A stretch of 64,000 nt of DNA from Parietaria judaica (GCA_954871525.1 OX940864.1:4272001-4336000); one strand, 5' to 3'; positions 1-11,858 are shown, numbered from the stretch's first letter. Numbers and translations are program-made. The notes: generated by a model from the letters alone, not told the origin.

Positions 1-219
1 GAAATGCGGAAGAAAAATGTGTATCCTTCTACCGCAGGTCGCAATGGGTACCGAGTTCTCGATCAAAAATTGGTAAGACTTATAAATTTTAGTAAATATG
101 TTTTTTCTTTTTCTTTTTCTTTTTCTAGTATGTTATTTTCTCTTTTTCAATTACTAAAATGTATTTTTTTCCTTTCTCATTAAGCATGAAGAAACGGGTG
201 AATTGCTGGCATTTGAAGA

Positions 220-586
220 TGTTGGAAAAGTGACAATAATCAAACAAATCAGCTTGTCTTTTAGTGCAATGATATATACTTTTATATTGTTGTATAAATA
301 GAAATGACTAGGCATTCTTGTAATAGAGTACATACACGATAGAAAAGGGAAATAGGAGAGAGAGAGCTAGAGAGAGAGAAGAGAAAAGTCTTGGTAGTCT
401 TGAAGCTTTCTGGTTCTATTTTTGTATTCGTGGCAAATGTTCCAAGTTTTCTAGGAGTTGTAATCAGTCGTTTTCAATACAAAGAGAAGTCAGAGGAATT
501 CTTTGGGGACTCGATTCATACTGTGTGATTGAGTTTACAAGCTTCGTTACTGTCGATTTCAAGATCTTGTGATTGATTATTCAACA
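220..586 (+). repeat. 5' LTR of the copia element
   Basis: Begins TGTTGG and ends CAACA; 367 bp. TATAAATA at 293-300 is the likely core promoter. The LTR differs from the 3' copy at three sites (the ACTAGGCATT, AGAAAAGGG and GGTTCTATT contexts). Confidence 0.95.
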
Positions 587-588
587 AG

Positions 589-600
589 TGGTATCAGAGC
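589..600 (+). other. Primer binding site (initiator Met tRNA)
   Basis: TGGTATCAGAGC lies two bases after the 5' LTR. This is the usual minus-strand primer site of plant copia elements. Confidence 0.9.
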
Positions 601-629
601 CGTGTTTCGGCGATCGGAAAATCAAGAAA

Positions 630-1304
630 ATGGCGAGTGCGAAATTCGATATAGAGAAGTTTAGCGGAAAGAACGACTTCGGTCTTTGGAGATTGAAGAT
701 GATGGCGATTCTTACGCAACAAGGGCTAGAATCGGCGTTGCTCGATGAGAAGGAACTACCATCTATAATGTCAGAGAAAGAGAAGAAGGATCTCCAGAAC
801 AAAGCCCACAGCACCCTGATCTTGAGCCTCGGTGATCGTGTTCTGAGAGAAGTGTCGAAGGAGAAATCGGCATCAGCAATATGGAAAAAGCTTGAGAAGT
901 TGTACATGACTAAGTCTCTGGCAAATCGGCTCCACTTGAAGCAGAAGTTGTATACCTTCAAGATGGCACCGGGAAGAACGATCGAAGACCACCTGGACGA
1001 CTTCAACAAAGTAATTCTTGATCTTGAGAATATCGAGATCAAGATTGACGGCGAAGACCAAGCCCTATTGTTGCTCCGATCATTGCCCAATTCGTATGAG
1101 AATCTCCATGACACCCTTGTCTTTGGAAGAGATTCTCTGACATTCGAAGAGGTTCAGACAGCTCTCATGTCGAAGGAATTAAAGAAACGCATCGAAGGCA
1201 GGGAAGAACACGGTAAAGGATTATTCGTGCGAGGAAGACCAGATCGGAGGATTTCAAGCAGCGGGGAACCTCAAGGTCAAAGTCGAGAGGAGTTTCCAAA
1301 CTGA
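630..1304 (+). pseudogene. gag: copia gag, truncated by a frame change
   Basis: The start is the ATG at 630 (MASAKFDIEKFSG), 30 bases after the primer site. The first 190 or so residues match the UBN2-type copia capsid domain (FGLWRLKM, AIWKKLEKLY, LHLKQKLYTFKM, ALLLLRSLP). The frame ends in TGA at 1302-1304, before the nucleic-acid binding zinc knuckle. The knuckle (CFRCHKEGHFKRDY) is encoded just downstream in the pol frame. This implies a one-base frame change between about 1240 and 1260, since copia elements normally read gag and pol as one frame. The knuckle also has Tyr where the last Cys of CX2CX4HX4C belongs. Confidence 0.85.
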
Positions 1305-1306
1305 AA

Positions 1307-4300
1307 TGCTTCCGATGTCACAAAGAAGGCCATTTCAAACGTGATTACCCAGAGAAGAGGGAAGGACAAGATCGAAGGCCCAATCTTCATTTCCAGTACA
1401 AGAAAGATCGTGATGAAGACTCAAACTCGGCGAATGTCGTCTCCGATGGAGATGGTTACGACAATGCAGAGATGTTTAATGTCACTACTTTTAATCCTAG
1501 AAATGCTTGGATCCTTGATTCGGGGTGTTCGTATCACATGTGTCGAGAAAGAGATTGGTTCAATGACTATGAGGAACTTGATGGAGGTGAAGTGCATATG
1601 GGGAATGAAACCTCGTGTACAGTTGTTGGAATCGGTACGATCCGTTTGAAGATGTTTAATGGATCTAGATTCAAGTTGACTAGAGTGAGACATGTTCCCG
1701 GAATCAGACGGGGATTAATCTCTGTCGGACTTCTCGAAGAGCAAGGGTATTCTTGGAAAGCAGAGAATGGAGTGCTGACAGTCAAGCGAGGTTCGATGGT
1801 GGTTATGAAGGGATTAAGAGTCAATGCCATTTATTTCTTACAAGGAAATGCAGAGATAGCTGAAGCAGCCACTGCGTGCAAGAAGGAAGATGATATTGCT
1901 GCCCTTTGGCACCAAAGGCTTGGACATGTGAGTGACATGGGACTTTTGGAACTCAACAAAAGAGGGCTGCTTGGAAAAGACAAGATACGAGACTTGGGGT
2001 TCTGTGAACATTGCGTATATGGAAAACAACACAAGGTGAAGTTCGGAAAAGGGAAACACTCTTCAAAAGAAGTGCTCGACTACATCCACTCTAATATGTG
2101 GGGGCCTTCTAGAGTGGAGTCACACGGTGGAAATAGGTATTTCATAACCTTCATATATGATTTCTCAAGGAAGGTTTGGATATACTTATTGAAGACAAAA
2201 GATGTTGCCTTTGAAGCTTTCAAAAATTGGAAGGCTCTAGTTGAGACACAGTGCAGCAAGAGAATTAAAAACCTCAGGACAGACAATGGGTTGGAATACT
2301 TGTCTGAAGCTTTTACTAGCCTTTGCAAAGCTGAGGGAATCAGGAGATCAAAGACAGTAAAGGGAAATCCTCAACAAAATGGCTTGGCCGAGAGAATGAA
2401 CAGAACTCTCTTAGAGAGAGTGAGATGTCTTCTGTACAATGCAAGGTTGTCAACAAGATTCTGGGCGGAAGCTGTGCACACTGCAGCTTACTTGATCAAC
2501 AGGCTACCATCAACGGCTATTGAACTCAAGACGCCTCAGGAAATCTGGACAGGTACTCTACCCAACTACTCTCACTTAAAAGTATTTGGATGCCTTGCAT
2601 ATTATCATGTCAATGAGGGAAAATTAGTCCCTAGAGCCAAAAAGGGCTTGTTCATGGGCTACCCCGATGCTGTAAAGGGATATAGAGTGTGGTGCTTGGA
2701 ATCCAGAAAATGCATCATTAGCAGGGATGTGACATTTCATGAAGAAGGGTTCCTTCAGAAACAAGTCAGCTCTGAAAAAACTCACGAAGAACTTGTACAA
2801 ACTGGGAGAGTTCAGTTGGAGGTGGAGCATGGAGAAGAAAGCGACTTAGTTGCTAGAGAATCAAGTCATGACAAAAATACCCCTGAAGAAATTGGTGAAA
2901 GCTCACAGCCAGAAGACGATGCAGTGGAAGAGGATGATCTGGGTCATTACAAGCTGGCAAGAGACAGAAGTAGAAGGGAGATCAGGCCCCCAAGAAGATT
3001 TGCACAATCAGATCTTGAGCCCTATACTCTCACTGCAGCAGAAGAAAGCTATGAGGAAGAGCCAAAGACTTATGCAGATGCCATAAATTCTAAGGATTCC
3101 AGAAATTGGATTAAAGCTATGGATGAAGAAATGAATTCGTTGAGCAAAAATCAGACCTGGATTTTGGAGAAGAGACCAGTTAATGCCAAGATTGTGGGGT
3201 GCAGATGGTTATTCAAAAGGAAGCAGGGCAGCTCTGAGAATGAGGCAATGAGGTTCAAGGCTCGGCTAGTTGCAAAGGGGTTTAGCCAAAGAGAAGGAAT
3301 CGATTTTAATGAAGTTTTCTCACCAGTCGTGAAACACTCTTCCATAAGGGTAATTCTGTCCATGGTTGCCAAGTTTAATCTCGAGCTTGAGCAAATGGAC
3401 GTTAAAACAACATTTCTTCATGGAGAATTGGAAGAAAGGGTTTTAATGAGCCAACCAGAGGGTTACAAGGTGAAGGGAAAGGAAGACTGGGTGTGTAGCT
3501 TGAAAAGGTCCCTTTACGGACTTAAACAGTCACCGAGACAGTGGTATAGGAGATTCGACAACTTCATGCAGAAAAATCAGTTTGCAAGGAGTAAACACGA
3601 CAATTGTGTTTACTGTAAACGCTCTAAGGGCCGTGAAAATGTTTATCTACTGCTCTATGTAGATGACATGCTCATAGTGTCCAAGAGCATGAAAGAAATT
3701 GAAGATTTGAAGAAAAGGTTGAACTCTGAATTCGAAATGAAGGACTTGGGATCTGCAAGAAAGATACTTGGAATGGTCATCACAAGGAATAGAATCAAAG
3801 GAACTTTACACATTTCTCAAACTGAGTATGTGCTTAAGGTCCTTAGGAGGTTCAAGATGGAAGGCTCCAAGCACACCAGACTCCCAATGGCTGCTCACTT
3901 CAAGTTGTCATCTAGTTGCAGCCCAGAGACATACGAGGAAGCACTTGACATGGAAGATACTCCATACATGAGTGCTGTTGGAAGCCTTATGTACAGCATG
4001 ATATGCACGAGGCCAGACTTAGCTTATGCAGTGAGCCTCGTGAGTAGATTCATGGCAAAACCTGGGCAAGAGCATTGGGCTGCAGTAAAGTGGATCATGA
4101 GATATTTAGCTGGCGCAAGCAGCTATGGATTGAGCTTCAACAACAAACAGGGAAAAGGCTGCAATATACAAGTCTAATGTCTATATCTAGATAGAAGAAG
4201 ATCTCTTACGGGGTACGCATTCAAGGTGTTCGGAAATTTGGTCAGTTGGAAAGCGACTCTTCAGCATGTAGTAGCTCTCTCGACCACTGAATCAGAATAC

Positions 4301-4669
4301 GTGGCAATCACGGAAGCGGTGAAGGAAGGGTTATGGCTGAAAGGTCTTGTAACGGAGCTGGGATTTCAGCAAAGCGAGTTCGAATTGTACAGTGACAGCC
4401 AAAGTGCAATTCACTTGTGCAAAAATCAGATGTATCACGAGAGAACAAAACATATAGACATTAGACTTCACTTTGTGAAGGATATTGTCGAGAGTGGAGT
4501 TCTAAAGGTACTGAAGATTGGCACAAATCAGAACCCAGCTGATATGATCACTAAAGTGATTTCGGTGCAGCGGTTTGAAGAACACTTGAAGAAACTTGGA
4601 GTTGAAGAAACTGGCCAAGGCCAAAGCAGTGGAGGGAAAGAAGACTTTGAAGATCAAGAACTTGTTTGA
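1307..4669 (+). pseudogene. pol: copia pol (protease, integrase, RT, RNase H), broken
   Basis: A long open frame runs to 4177; its first ATG is at 1472, but the frame is open upstream through the zinc knuckle. Protease: AWILDSGCSYHMC near 1505. Integrase: the HHCC zinc domain (HQRLGH ... CEHCVYGK, 1908-2040), then the core with DNG at 2284 and the Glu in NGLAERMNR. The first core Asp position reads HSNMWGP (near 2090) where Asp is expected. RT: QMDVKTTFLHGE (near 3400) and the YVDDM catalytic motif (near 3660). At 4175-4177 a TAA interrupts the RNase H domain, where its first catalytic Asp segment also seems shortened. The same frame resumes at 4187 and continues to the stop at 4669 (STTESEYVAITEAVKEGLWLKGL). 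The element could at best be moved by proteins supplied by relatives. Confidence 0.9.
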
Positions 4670-4690
4670 TGCTATTGTCAAGGTGGAGAT

Positions 4691-5057
4691 TGTTGGAAAA
4701 GTGACAATAATCAAACAAATCAGCTTGTCTTTTAGTGCAATGATATATACTTTTATATTGTTGTATAAATAGAAATGACTAGGAATTCTTGTAATAGAGT
4801 ACATACACGATAGAAATGGGAAATAGGAGAGAGAGAGCTAGAGAGAGAGAAGAGAAAAGTCTTGGTAGTCTTGAAGCTTTCTGGTTCCATTTTTGTATTC
4901 GTGGCAAATGTTCCAAGTTTTCTAGGAGTTGTAATCAGTCGTTTTCAATACAAAGAGAAGTCAGAGGAATTCTTTGGGGACTCGATTCATACTGTGTGAT
5001 TGAGTTTACAAGCTTCGTTACTGTCGATTTCAAGATCTTGTGATTGATTATTCAACA
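4691..5057 (+). repeat. 3' LTR of the copia element
   Basis: 367 bp, begins TGTTGG and ends CAACA, about 99% identical to the 5' LTR. It is preceded by the polypurine tract CAAGGTGGAGAT (4679-4690) and followed by the target duplication GAAGA. Confidence 0.95.
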
Positions 5058-5796
5058 GAAGATCTTTGGGTCGGTATAAGAAAAACTAAAGATGGCTCTT
5101 TAAAGTATCCATCTCTGAAAACATTTGTGGACAAATTGGTTAGTGCTTAAGTTTTTTTTTTTTTTTTATTTATTATCTAGTAACTTGTTTATATTTTACA
5201 TACTAAATGTTTATATATGTTGCAGGATGATTTAGCTAATTAAGAAGAAAATTCAGAGTCCGATTTTGAAGGACCCCAAGATGTGTTGGAGAAAGTTTTG
5301 GGCACCCGAGAGCATCCTGGCCGGGTACGGGGACAGTCGAAATACGTGTCATGCAAGAAGCTTCATATGATTGGTAATAATCACGCTACGGGTAGAATCA
5401 ATAGCTAGGAAAACCAAGTAGGAGTATTGACGGCCAAAATCTTGGAGCTTACGCAACAACGTGGTGATTTTCGTAACGGTCCTGATGATGCGAGACACTC
5501 ATTTTTTCCGGAAGATCGGGCTGAGGCTACCCTTCCTAAAGCTGTAAAAGATCGAGCTGAGGCTGAAGATGATGGGGAAGATCACGTCAATTCGGGAAGC
5601 CAGGGAATGCATAATTATAACAGTGTTCATGGAAGTTGCTCATTAAATGGAAAATCACCACTATCTTTCCCGCCGACGCCACATTCTAATGAAAGTGAGG
5701 AACGCTTTTTCTACATTGATGAACATGGTGGTAAGACTTTAGTTACTACTGGCCAAGTGATGATAAATTCTGCTGACCGATAGAGTTCACTGTACT

Positions 5797-6963
5797 TTGT
5801 TAGGTACTGAAAATGCAAGGGTCAGTATTAAAAAGGCCATATCAAAGAAGTCCTTTCTACCGATTCCGTCGTTCGATCTTCTGACAATTGAAAATGTTGT
5901 GGGGAGTTTTGTAGCATGGCCTAAGAGATTGATTGCACTCAACGATTCATCAACTAGCAAAGAGAGTCATATTCCCGAGAAAAAGAAAAATTTTAATCTT
6001 CCCAAAGTGCAACCAAGTGAGCTGATTCGGTACAGTTCAATCTTGCCAAGATTAAAAATGTTGGCAAAACATATAAATGAAAGAATGTTGTTGGAGAATG
6101 AGAAGATTGATGTATAACTTCTCGAGACTATGGGTTCGTTTCCCATTTCGCTTTATTTCGAGGACGTGTCCGATTTTCTCTGTTACAAAGAAACAAACTT
6201 ATCCTGCATAGTAGTTTACATGAGGTATTTATTTTTGGAACTCTTAAATTTGTTTTTTAATTTGTTATTTAACAGCAATAAAAATTGTCTCTTGCAGCTT
6301 GTTGTATCGAAAATTGGCGAGGACTAATCTGGTGGATGAAATAGGCTTTATAAACCCACAATTATGTTCACTACTAGAGAAGGGGCGGAATATGATGAGG
6401 TTGACGACCGACATGAAAATATCGCAGATATATTGATAAAGGGATGTCGAGGAAAAATATGGTTAATGCCCTACAATTATGATATGCATTGGATTCTACT
6501 CGTCTTCAATATTTTGGAAAATGCCGTTATCATTTTTTATTCTCTCACAAGGACTAGACTACCCCAAGATTTGGATAATTTGATTACAAGGTCAGTATTC
6601 TAATACTTATCCCCAAACAAAAACAAAAGTATTTTAATACTTGTTTTTATTTAGTACAATTATATGATCTACTACTTGTTTTATTGAATTTTTTTCTTCA
6701 GGATTTTCGCTATTGTCAAATTGCAACTCAAAGGAATGCCGCTTACTCGATCACCGATTCAAATCCCGAAAAAGAACCCAAAACAACCTGGAGGGTTTGA
6801 ATGTGGATATTACGTTCTACGTTTTATGCGCGACATTGTCAACAAAAGAGAGGGGCAGATTTGTTCTAGAGATGCATACCATCCAAAAGAAATTGATGAA
6901 GTTCGAACCGAATGGGCCGATTACGTGAGCACGTTTATTAATTTTGTTGATATTGATGAATAG
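5797..6963 (+). pseudogene. Ulp1-like cysteine protease (C48) remnant of the CACTA element
   Basis: Three separated reading frames (5797-6117, 6364-6603, 6721-6963) together resemble the C-terminal Ulp1/SENP-type domain often captured or encoded by plant CACTA and Mutator-like elements. Visible landmarks are the MHWILLVFN block carrying the catalytic His (near 6490) and the GGFECGYYVLRFMRD block carrying the catalytic Cys (near 6800). Introns separate the pieces, for example one ending in CAG near 6702. Frame changes and stops between blocks mean no continuous protein can be read. In live elements this domain would act as a deSUMOylase-like peptidase; here it is a relic. Confidence 0.65.
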
Positions 6964-7329
6964 TTATTTTCAATGTTTTTGTGGTTAAACATCTTGTATG
7001 GTTGTTTATAATAGATTTGCTTCTTTGTTATTTTGATGTGCCAGATATTATACAGCTGTTATTGTCGATATTATGGATATTGTTATGTTGATATCAATTA
7101 TCTTTTGTTTATTGATGAGTGTTATTTAGTATAGTTTTGATTTATATATATATATATATATATATAATGTTATTAGACAGGGACGTATTTCAGAATTTAG
7201 AACTGTAGCAAACCAGAAAAAAAAAGAGCAAAATCCGAACTAATTAAATACAAAAAATATTAATTATATCTGAAATATAATACAAGCCGCGGCATAAAAG
7301 TATCTAGTCGCGGCTTCTTTATTTGTTTG

Positions 7330-7588
7330 GGGCGTCCATCACATTGTCATTAAATGTTCGTACACGACAACGAGGTTTCACTGTTGTTTTTTCCAGTCCT
7401 CTTACGACTATGAACCACTGTCGTTTAAAAGGTTTACAAGACAGTATATTTCACCGTCGTTGAAAAAGTTTACAAGACAGTACATTTTACTGTCGATTAA
7501 CCTTCAACGATTTCAATTTACATGACAGCGTGTCACTGTCGTTTAAACATTTACACGAGTGTGATTTATACAACTATTTGTTGTAGTG
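7330..7588. repeat. CACTA subterminal repeats and 3' terminal inverted repeat end
   Basis: Several imperfect copies of a TGTCGTTTAAA / CGTCGTTGAAA motif occur, with TTTACAAGACAGTA between them, ending in TTGTTGTAGTG. Arrays like this near the ends are where CACTA transposases bind. This fixes the 3' boundary of the element at 7588. Confidence 0.75.
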
Positions 7589-7819
7589 ATATTTTTTTAT
7601 ATATGTTAATATTAAAAGATATTATTAAATATACACACCAACCATTCCTAAATAAAAAATAAAAAAAACTACACGAACCATGTTATTAATAAACCTACCT
7701 TCATTTAATATTAAAGTGGCTCAAAGTTCATATTTTATTGATTATTCAATATTCAGATGTGTCTAAATAACTGAACAGTAAACTAAAATGTTCAACTTAT
7801 GACATCAAAAAAATATTTT
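7589..7819. other. Short AT-rich intergenic stretch
   Basis: Between the CACTA terminus and the stop codon of the first BAHD gene. This would hold the 3' UTR of that minus-strand gene. No other feature is seen. Confidence 0.5.
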
Positions 7820-9731
7820 TTATTTGAGTCCTTCGCGGAATAAAGAAGTGAAGATCTCCATCTCAGGCCTCACCAACACCACGCCGATCTCGATTCCGCC
7901 GCCGCCGTCCCGACTTTCCGCCATCGACAGCGCGCTGGACTGGTCAATGGAAACGACCTCCAACTTCCGCGGCCGGCCCCACCCGAAGTCCACCTCATAG
8001 AGCCCGAACCTTGGCGACCCGGCCACGCCGATGGGCCGACTTGGAGTGCCATCTGCAGCCGGAGCTACAATCGAGCAGAAGCCCGTCAGCCACTCCCCGG
8101 CGCCTTCTAGAACGTCGTCACGCTCGAGCTTGCACTTCATCAGCTCACCGACCTTCTTCGCCATTTCTTTGAGCCTTGCATCGCCGGCGTTGACGACCAC
8201 CTTATTAAATAATAAGGAATAATAGCAGAAAAATACATAATTTATTTTAAATTGCACTTTAATACTTAAATTTAAAAATTGAACATCCTTCACCAAATTG
8301 TAGCATATTCCTTTTTACATCATGTCATATGGCAATCTTCCATGGCACGAAACGTGTGAGCCCAATTATTTTTAGTTAATTGCGGCAAAAGTATTTGATT
8401 TTAATGATATTTACATTAAATACTTGTGTTCGAACTTTGACAATATATAACATTACTTATGTTCGAGCTCAAGTATTTTTATCGCAATCAACGAAAAAAA
8501 AAAAATTTAGACACGTGCGTAACTTGACATGATACATGACGTGGCATGACACCATATGCCACGTGAAATTTTGAAAGTGTTTTGCTACCTTTGTTAATCT
8601 TTGAAACTAGAAAGTGAATATTTAGACAAAAATCAAGAAGTTTGTCTAAAATTTAAACGTGTAATAGGATAACGCACCTTCCTCGCGTCCTCGCGGCTTG
8701 TAAGGATCCCGACGCAATTTCCGAAGTAGTTGGCCGGAACCGGCGGCTTGACCCGGCTCCGGAAGTCAGCCACGAACCCGAATACGACCTTCGACCCGCT
8801 ATGTTCCGATGCCCCGACAATGCAAGTTAAGGCGTAGGAGTACGCGATGACGAACGACGATAACCGGAGCTCCTTGTCCAGTGATATACTTTCCCTCAGC
8901 TTCGCTATGTCGTTTCGGGTCAACGTCAAAGTCGCCCTGACTTGACCTAACCGGTGATCATCTGGACCGGGTGAAGATTGCTCGAATAATTTCATAAGGT
9001 CAGACCACTGCTTTAAGTACATCGTGTCGAGGCCGGTCGGGTCTCGGATGACCGAGCGATCGTAGCTCGGCGTGAGATCCACCGGCAAAGGACAATTTTC
9101 TTTGCACATATGAGCCCACGACTTGACGAACATCGTCACCGTCCTGTCAATAAAAACTAGATCAAATCGGCGCTGAGTATTTTAATTTGTATCCTCGAAA
9201 GGAGAAAAAACTTGTCACTGACCGGCCATCGAGAACGGCGTGGTGGTTCGCGACGCCGATGCAAAACCCTTTCGTCGGAAAGAAAGTGACTTTCAGCGAC
9301 ATCACCGGAGATCCGTTCTCCGAGCTGATCAGTTCGGGGACAAGAGGGTAAAGCGACGCCGCTTCGCGGGTTTGATCACCGGAGAGTTCGTCAAAGTCAG
9401 CGTCGGACTCCGCGACAGTGAATGAAACAGCGTCGTTCTCAGTGAAGAGGACGACTGGCTTTGTTGAGTTTAGAGGAAAGGCTAGGGTTCCGGTGACGGG
9501 AAGAAAGTGTGCGAGCGTGAGGGCGAGAGAGTGCTTGAGCTTAGGAAGTACCGAGTCGAAGAAGAAGCTGCTCGGGTTCGGCTCGGACTCGGAGAGGCCA
9601 TAGAAGAACAGCCGCTCGACCGGAGACGCTTTGAGCCATAAGAGGTCGAAGAACGTCAACGGCAGGGAGAAATTCGACGGGTAGTCACCGCTCAACGGAG
9701 CGACACGTGAGACCTCGAGGATTTTCGCCAT
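7820..9731 (-). CDS. BAHD acyltransferase, anthocyanin/phenolic glucoside malonyl-type (three exons)
   Basis: Exons on the minus strand: 9223-9731, 8678-9143 and 7820-8200. All introns are GT-AG and the phases fit, giving 451 residues, a normal BAHD length. The start is MAKILEVSRVAPLSG. The catalytic HXXXD motif is HHAVLDG (H164-D168), split just after it by intron 1. YFGNC, typical of the malonyltransferase clade, is in exon 2. The structural DFGWG motif is at 396-400. BAHD enzymes move an acyl group from CoA to a hydroxyl or amine in the cytosol; this clade mostly malonylates or aromatically acylates flavonoid and phenolic glucosides. The true substrate cannot be told from sequence. Many members of this clade lack introns, so two introns are noteworthy. 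Intron 2 (477 bp) contains a foldback repeat. A second BAHD gene lies 8 kb away on the same strand. Confidence 0.85.
8370..8492. repeat. Foldback (MITE-like) sequence inside intron 2 of the BAHD gene
   Basis: TTAATTGCGGCAAAAGTATTTG near 8378 is mirrored imperfectly by AAGTATTTTTATCGCAATCAACG near 8470. GTTCGAACT and GTTCGAGCT form an inner pair. This looks like a small terminal-inverted-repeat insertion. No clean target duplication was found. Confidence 0.45.
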
Positions 9732-10849
9732 GGAAATGAGAGTAGACAGAGCTTGAAGCTTTAATTAGCCTTAAAGTAGAAAGATTTCAAGAATGATCAA
9801 ACACTTAGATCAGTATAATTGACAAGTTAAGTACGTCGATGAGATTTTTTATTTGTTATTTTCAATATATTCGAATAGATCGGTCAACAAAAGGGGTCTC
9901 TAGATGTACATCAATTGAATATTTATTTTCAACACCATGTAAAATTAAAATTTTATTTTTATGATTAAGTTGATTATTTTTTTCTTGCAATTATCAAATT
10001 TTATAGAATGTCGTCGGTAAGAAACATCGTGAGAGAGAAAGATAGAGACATGACTGTCTCCAACAAAGATATATTTTGTTTTCACACTAAACCACTTATT
10101 TATTTATTTTCATTTTTATCTCTTATTTATTTTCTTATTTCTATATTGTTTCTTAATTTGCAACAAAACCACTTAGAACTTAGAAGATTATTCTAATGAA
10201 AAAAATTAACTTCATAAATTAATTATATATGTATATATAAATATATAATTTGAATACAAGTACTCACTTTCAATATAGATGGAAATAAAAGACTACAGAG
10301 ATCCTGGATTAGATATTTAATTTGTGGTAGACAAGTAAATAAATCACACCACCTTAAATATTATTTTAAGATATAAGTATAGATTTTAATCATATTTTAA
10401 TTTCGACAATATAGGTAGTCAAACTAAAAATTCAAAACTCTGCCAAACTATAGTGCCAGTGGCCAAATGAGAATTTTCAAGATTACTTTTCAATGTTCAG
10501 GAATTGTTTTAACTTTAAGTACACAAGATTAGATTGTATATAAGTACAAATTGTTCACAAATTTTTCATACTTTAGGTATTTTAACTGCATTTTACCCTT
10601 ATTTTTTAGCATGAGACGTGGCTTGGTTGGCGAGTTTACGACGGGAAAAATTGAAAATAGACGGGAGAGATCAAATCGACTAACAAAAGCAAGTTTAGAC
10701 ATTTTAGCAATAAAAAAATTGAGTATATAAGTACAAATTTTTTAAATATTAGATATTTTAGTCGCAGTTTACCTTAAAATTAATTAAAAATTAAACTGTA
10801 CCAAACGAACCTATTATGTAATACCTCGGAACCCGGCGCTGCTAGAAAC
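9732..10849. other. Intergenic, AT-rich
   Basis: Upstream of the first BAHD start codon; the first few hundred bases should hold its promoter. No coding frame with family resemblance is seen. The stretch 10480-10780 has repeated phrases of the type TATATAAGTACAAATT followed by TATTTTAGTCGCAGTTTACC, which look like degenerate transposon ends, but no boundaries could be fixed. Confidence 0.4.
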
Positions 10850-11450
10850 ACTCACAACAAAATGTCGAAACCATTCTTGCAGATCGGAGAGCAGAAGCGT
10901 TGGGATCTCGTTGCTTTCCTTAATCAAAATTCAATTCTCGTAATCATAGTCGATTGATTCTAGGGTTATGCGCGTTGATGGTGTTTTGAAGTAATAGTAA
11001 TTTTATAAAATTAATAAAAAAAACTTGCAAAGCAAGTATACTTAGTCAACAAGCCAAGCTTAATTCACGTCACATAGTAATGGCAATTGTAATTTAACAT
11101 GATCGTAATAGTAATTAAAATTGATTCTGATGTTTAATTGCACCTTTGCAATTAAGAGAGTAAGTAACGCTCAATAAAGAAATTTAATTGTACAATGCGT
11201 TTTTTCTAATCCGTCCCTAAGATATTTTTCTTGTACACCAGTCCATTCATAAGATACTTTGTGATTGATTCTTCTAGGGTTATGCGTTAATGGTGTTTTT
11301 GTGATCTTATTCTTATACAACAAAATGTGGAAGCCATACCTGCAGATCGGAGAGCCCAAGAGTGGATCTCGTTGCTTACCTTAATCCAAATTCATAGTCG
11401 ATTGATTCTTCTAGGGTTATGCGTTAATGGTGTTTTTGAGATCATGACAG
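10850..11450. repeat. Locally duplicated gene-leader-like segment (2-3 partial copies)
   Basis: ACAACAAAATGT(C/G)GAA, then GCAGATCGGAGAGC, then GGATCTCGTTGCTT and CTTAATC(A/C)AAATTCA occur near 10855-10940 and again near 11318-11395. TTGATTC(TTC)TAGGGTTATGCG followed by GATGGTGTTTT or AATGGTGTTTTT occurs near 10955, 11270 and 11402. The copies are diverged and in the same orientation. They look like pieces of the 5' region of some gene (short ATG frames with QIGE), but I do not recognise the parent. Confidence 0.5.
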
Positions 11451-11858
11451 GGAAAAGGTACCACGGAAGATATCGCCATGCAAGTAACCATACATGATTA
11501 AGATAGGATTAGGGTTTTGATTTTTTTTTATCATGCTTTGATTACTGGTCTAATTAGCGGGGTCTTCAATTCATACCACCCTCTGGATTTTGGTTTATTT
11601 CAATCCCTGAAATTTAAGTATGATTTCTGGTTCCGCCACGGGGTTTCGATAGTCAATAAGTTTTGGTTCGATTATCGGTTTGGTTCCTACGGAGGATATT
11701 GATTTGAAAACCCAAATCTAGACATTTCTTTCTTTCTTTTTTTTTGAAAACCCAAATCTAGACATTTCTGAAACACCCATTACTTCTTTCTCAACAATCC
11801 GTACGCTCTCAGCTGTCGTCATCCAAAAATCATTTGGGTGTAAAGAGAAGAGACCAAA

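Larger units (their letters stand above)
220..5057 (+). mobile_element. Ty1/copia LTR retrotransposon, nested, recent, non-autonomous
   Basis: A structurally complete element: 5' LTR 220-586, primer binding site TGGTATCAGAGC (589-600, complementary to initiator Met tRNA), gag, pol in the copia order protease-integrase-RT-RNase H, polypurine tract AAGGTGGAGAT ending at 4690, 3' LTR 4691-5057. The target duplication GAAGA is perfect at 215-219 and 5058-5062. The LTRs differ at only 3 of 367 positions by my count, so insertion is recent. It cannot move on its own: there is a frame change between gag and pol, a Cys to Tyr change in the zinc knuckle, an Asp to Asn change at what looks like the first integrase catalytic residue, and a stop in RNase H. 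The domain order and the gag N-terminus suggest a Tork-like lineage, which is tentative. Confidence 0.95.
1..5783 (+). pseudogene. CACTA Ptta/En/Spm transposase-associated protein remnant
   Basis: Exon pieces can be followed at 1-72 (ending LDQKL before GTAAGA), 185-219 continued at 5063-5138 (HEETGELLAFEDLWVG, then YPSLKTFVDKL), and from 5226 (DVLEKVLGTREHPGRVRG). The last motif is characteristic of the plant Ptta/En/Spm transposase family. The copia element interrupts the second exon exactly at GAAGA; skipping it and one target copy restores the reading frame across the insertion point. After 5226 the frame meets stops (TAA near 5240, TAG near 5406, TAG at 5781), so the gene was already decayed or has decayed since. 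The segment 5427-5783 is acidic and low in recognisable motifs. Family assignment is by recall of motifs, not by a search. Confidence 0.65.
1..7588 (+). mobile_element. CACTA (En/Spm-type) transposon, 3' part, decayed
   Basis: The window opens inside a CACTA DNA transposon. Its 3' end is the canonical terminus TTGTAGTG at 7581-7588. From about 7330 to 7560 this is preceded by several subterminal copies of a motif like CACTGTCGTTTAAA or CACCGTCGTTGAAA, mixed with TTTACAAGACAGTA. Upstream are remnants of two protein regions usual for plant CACTA elements: a Ptta/En/Spm transposase-associated segment and a Ulp1-type protease segment. The 5' end lies outside the window, so the 3-bp target duplication (ATA would follow 7588) cannot be checked. 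Coding parts contain stops and frame changes, so this copy is not autonomous. A copia retrotransposon splits it at 220-5057. Confidence 0.8.
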
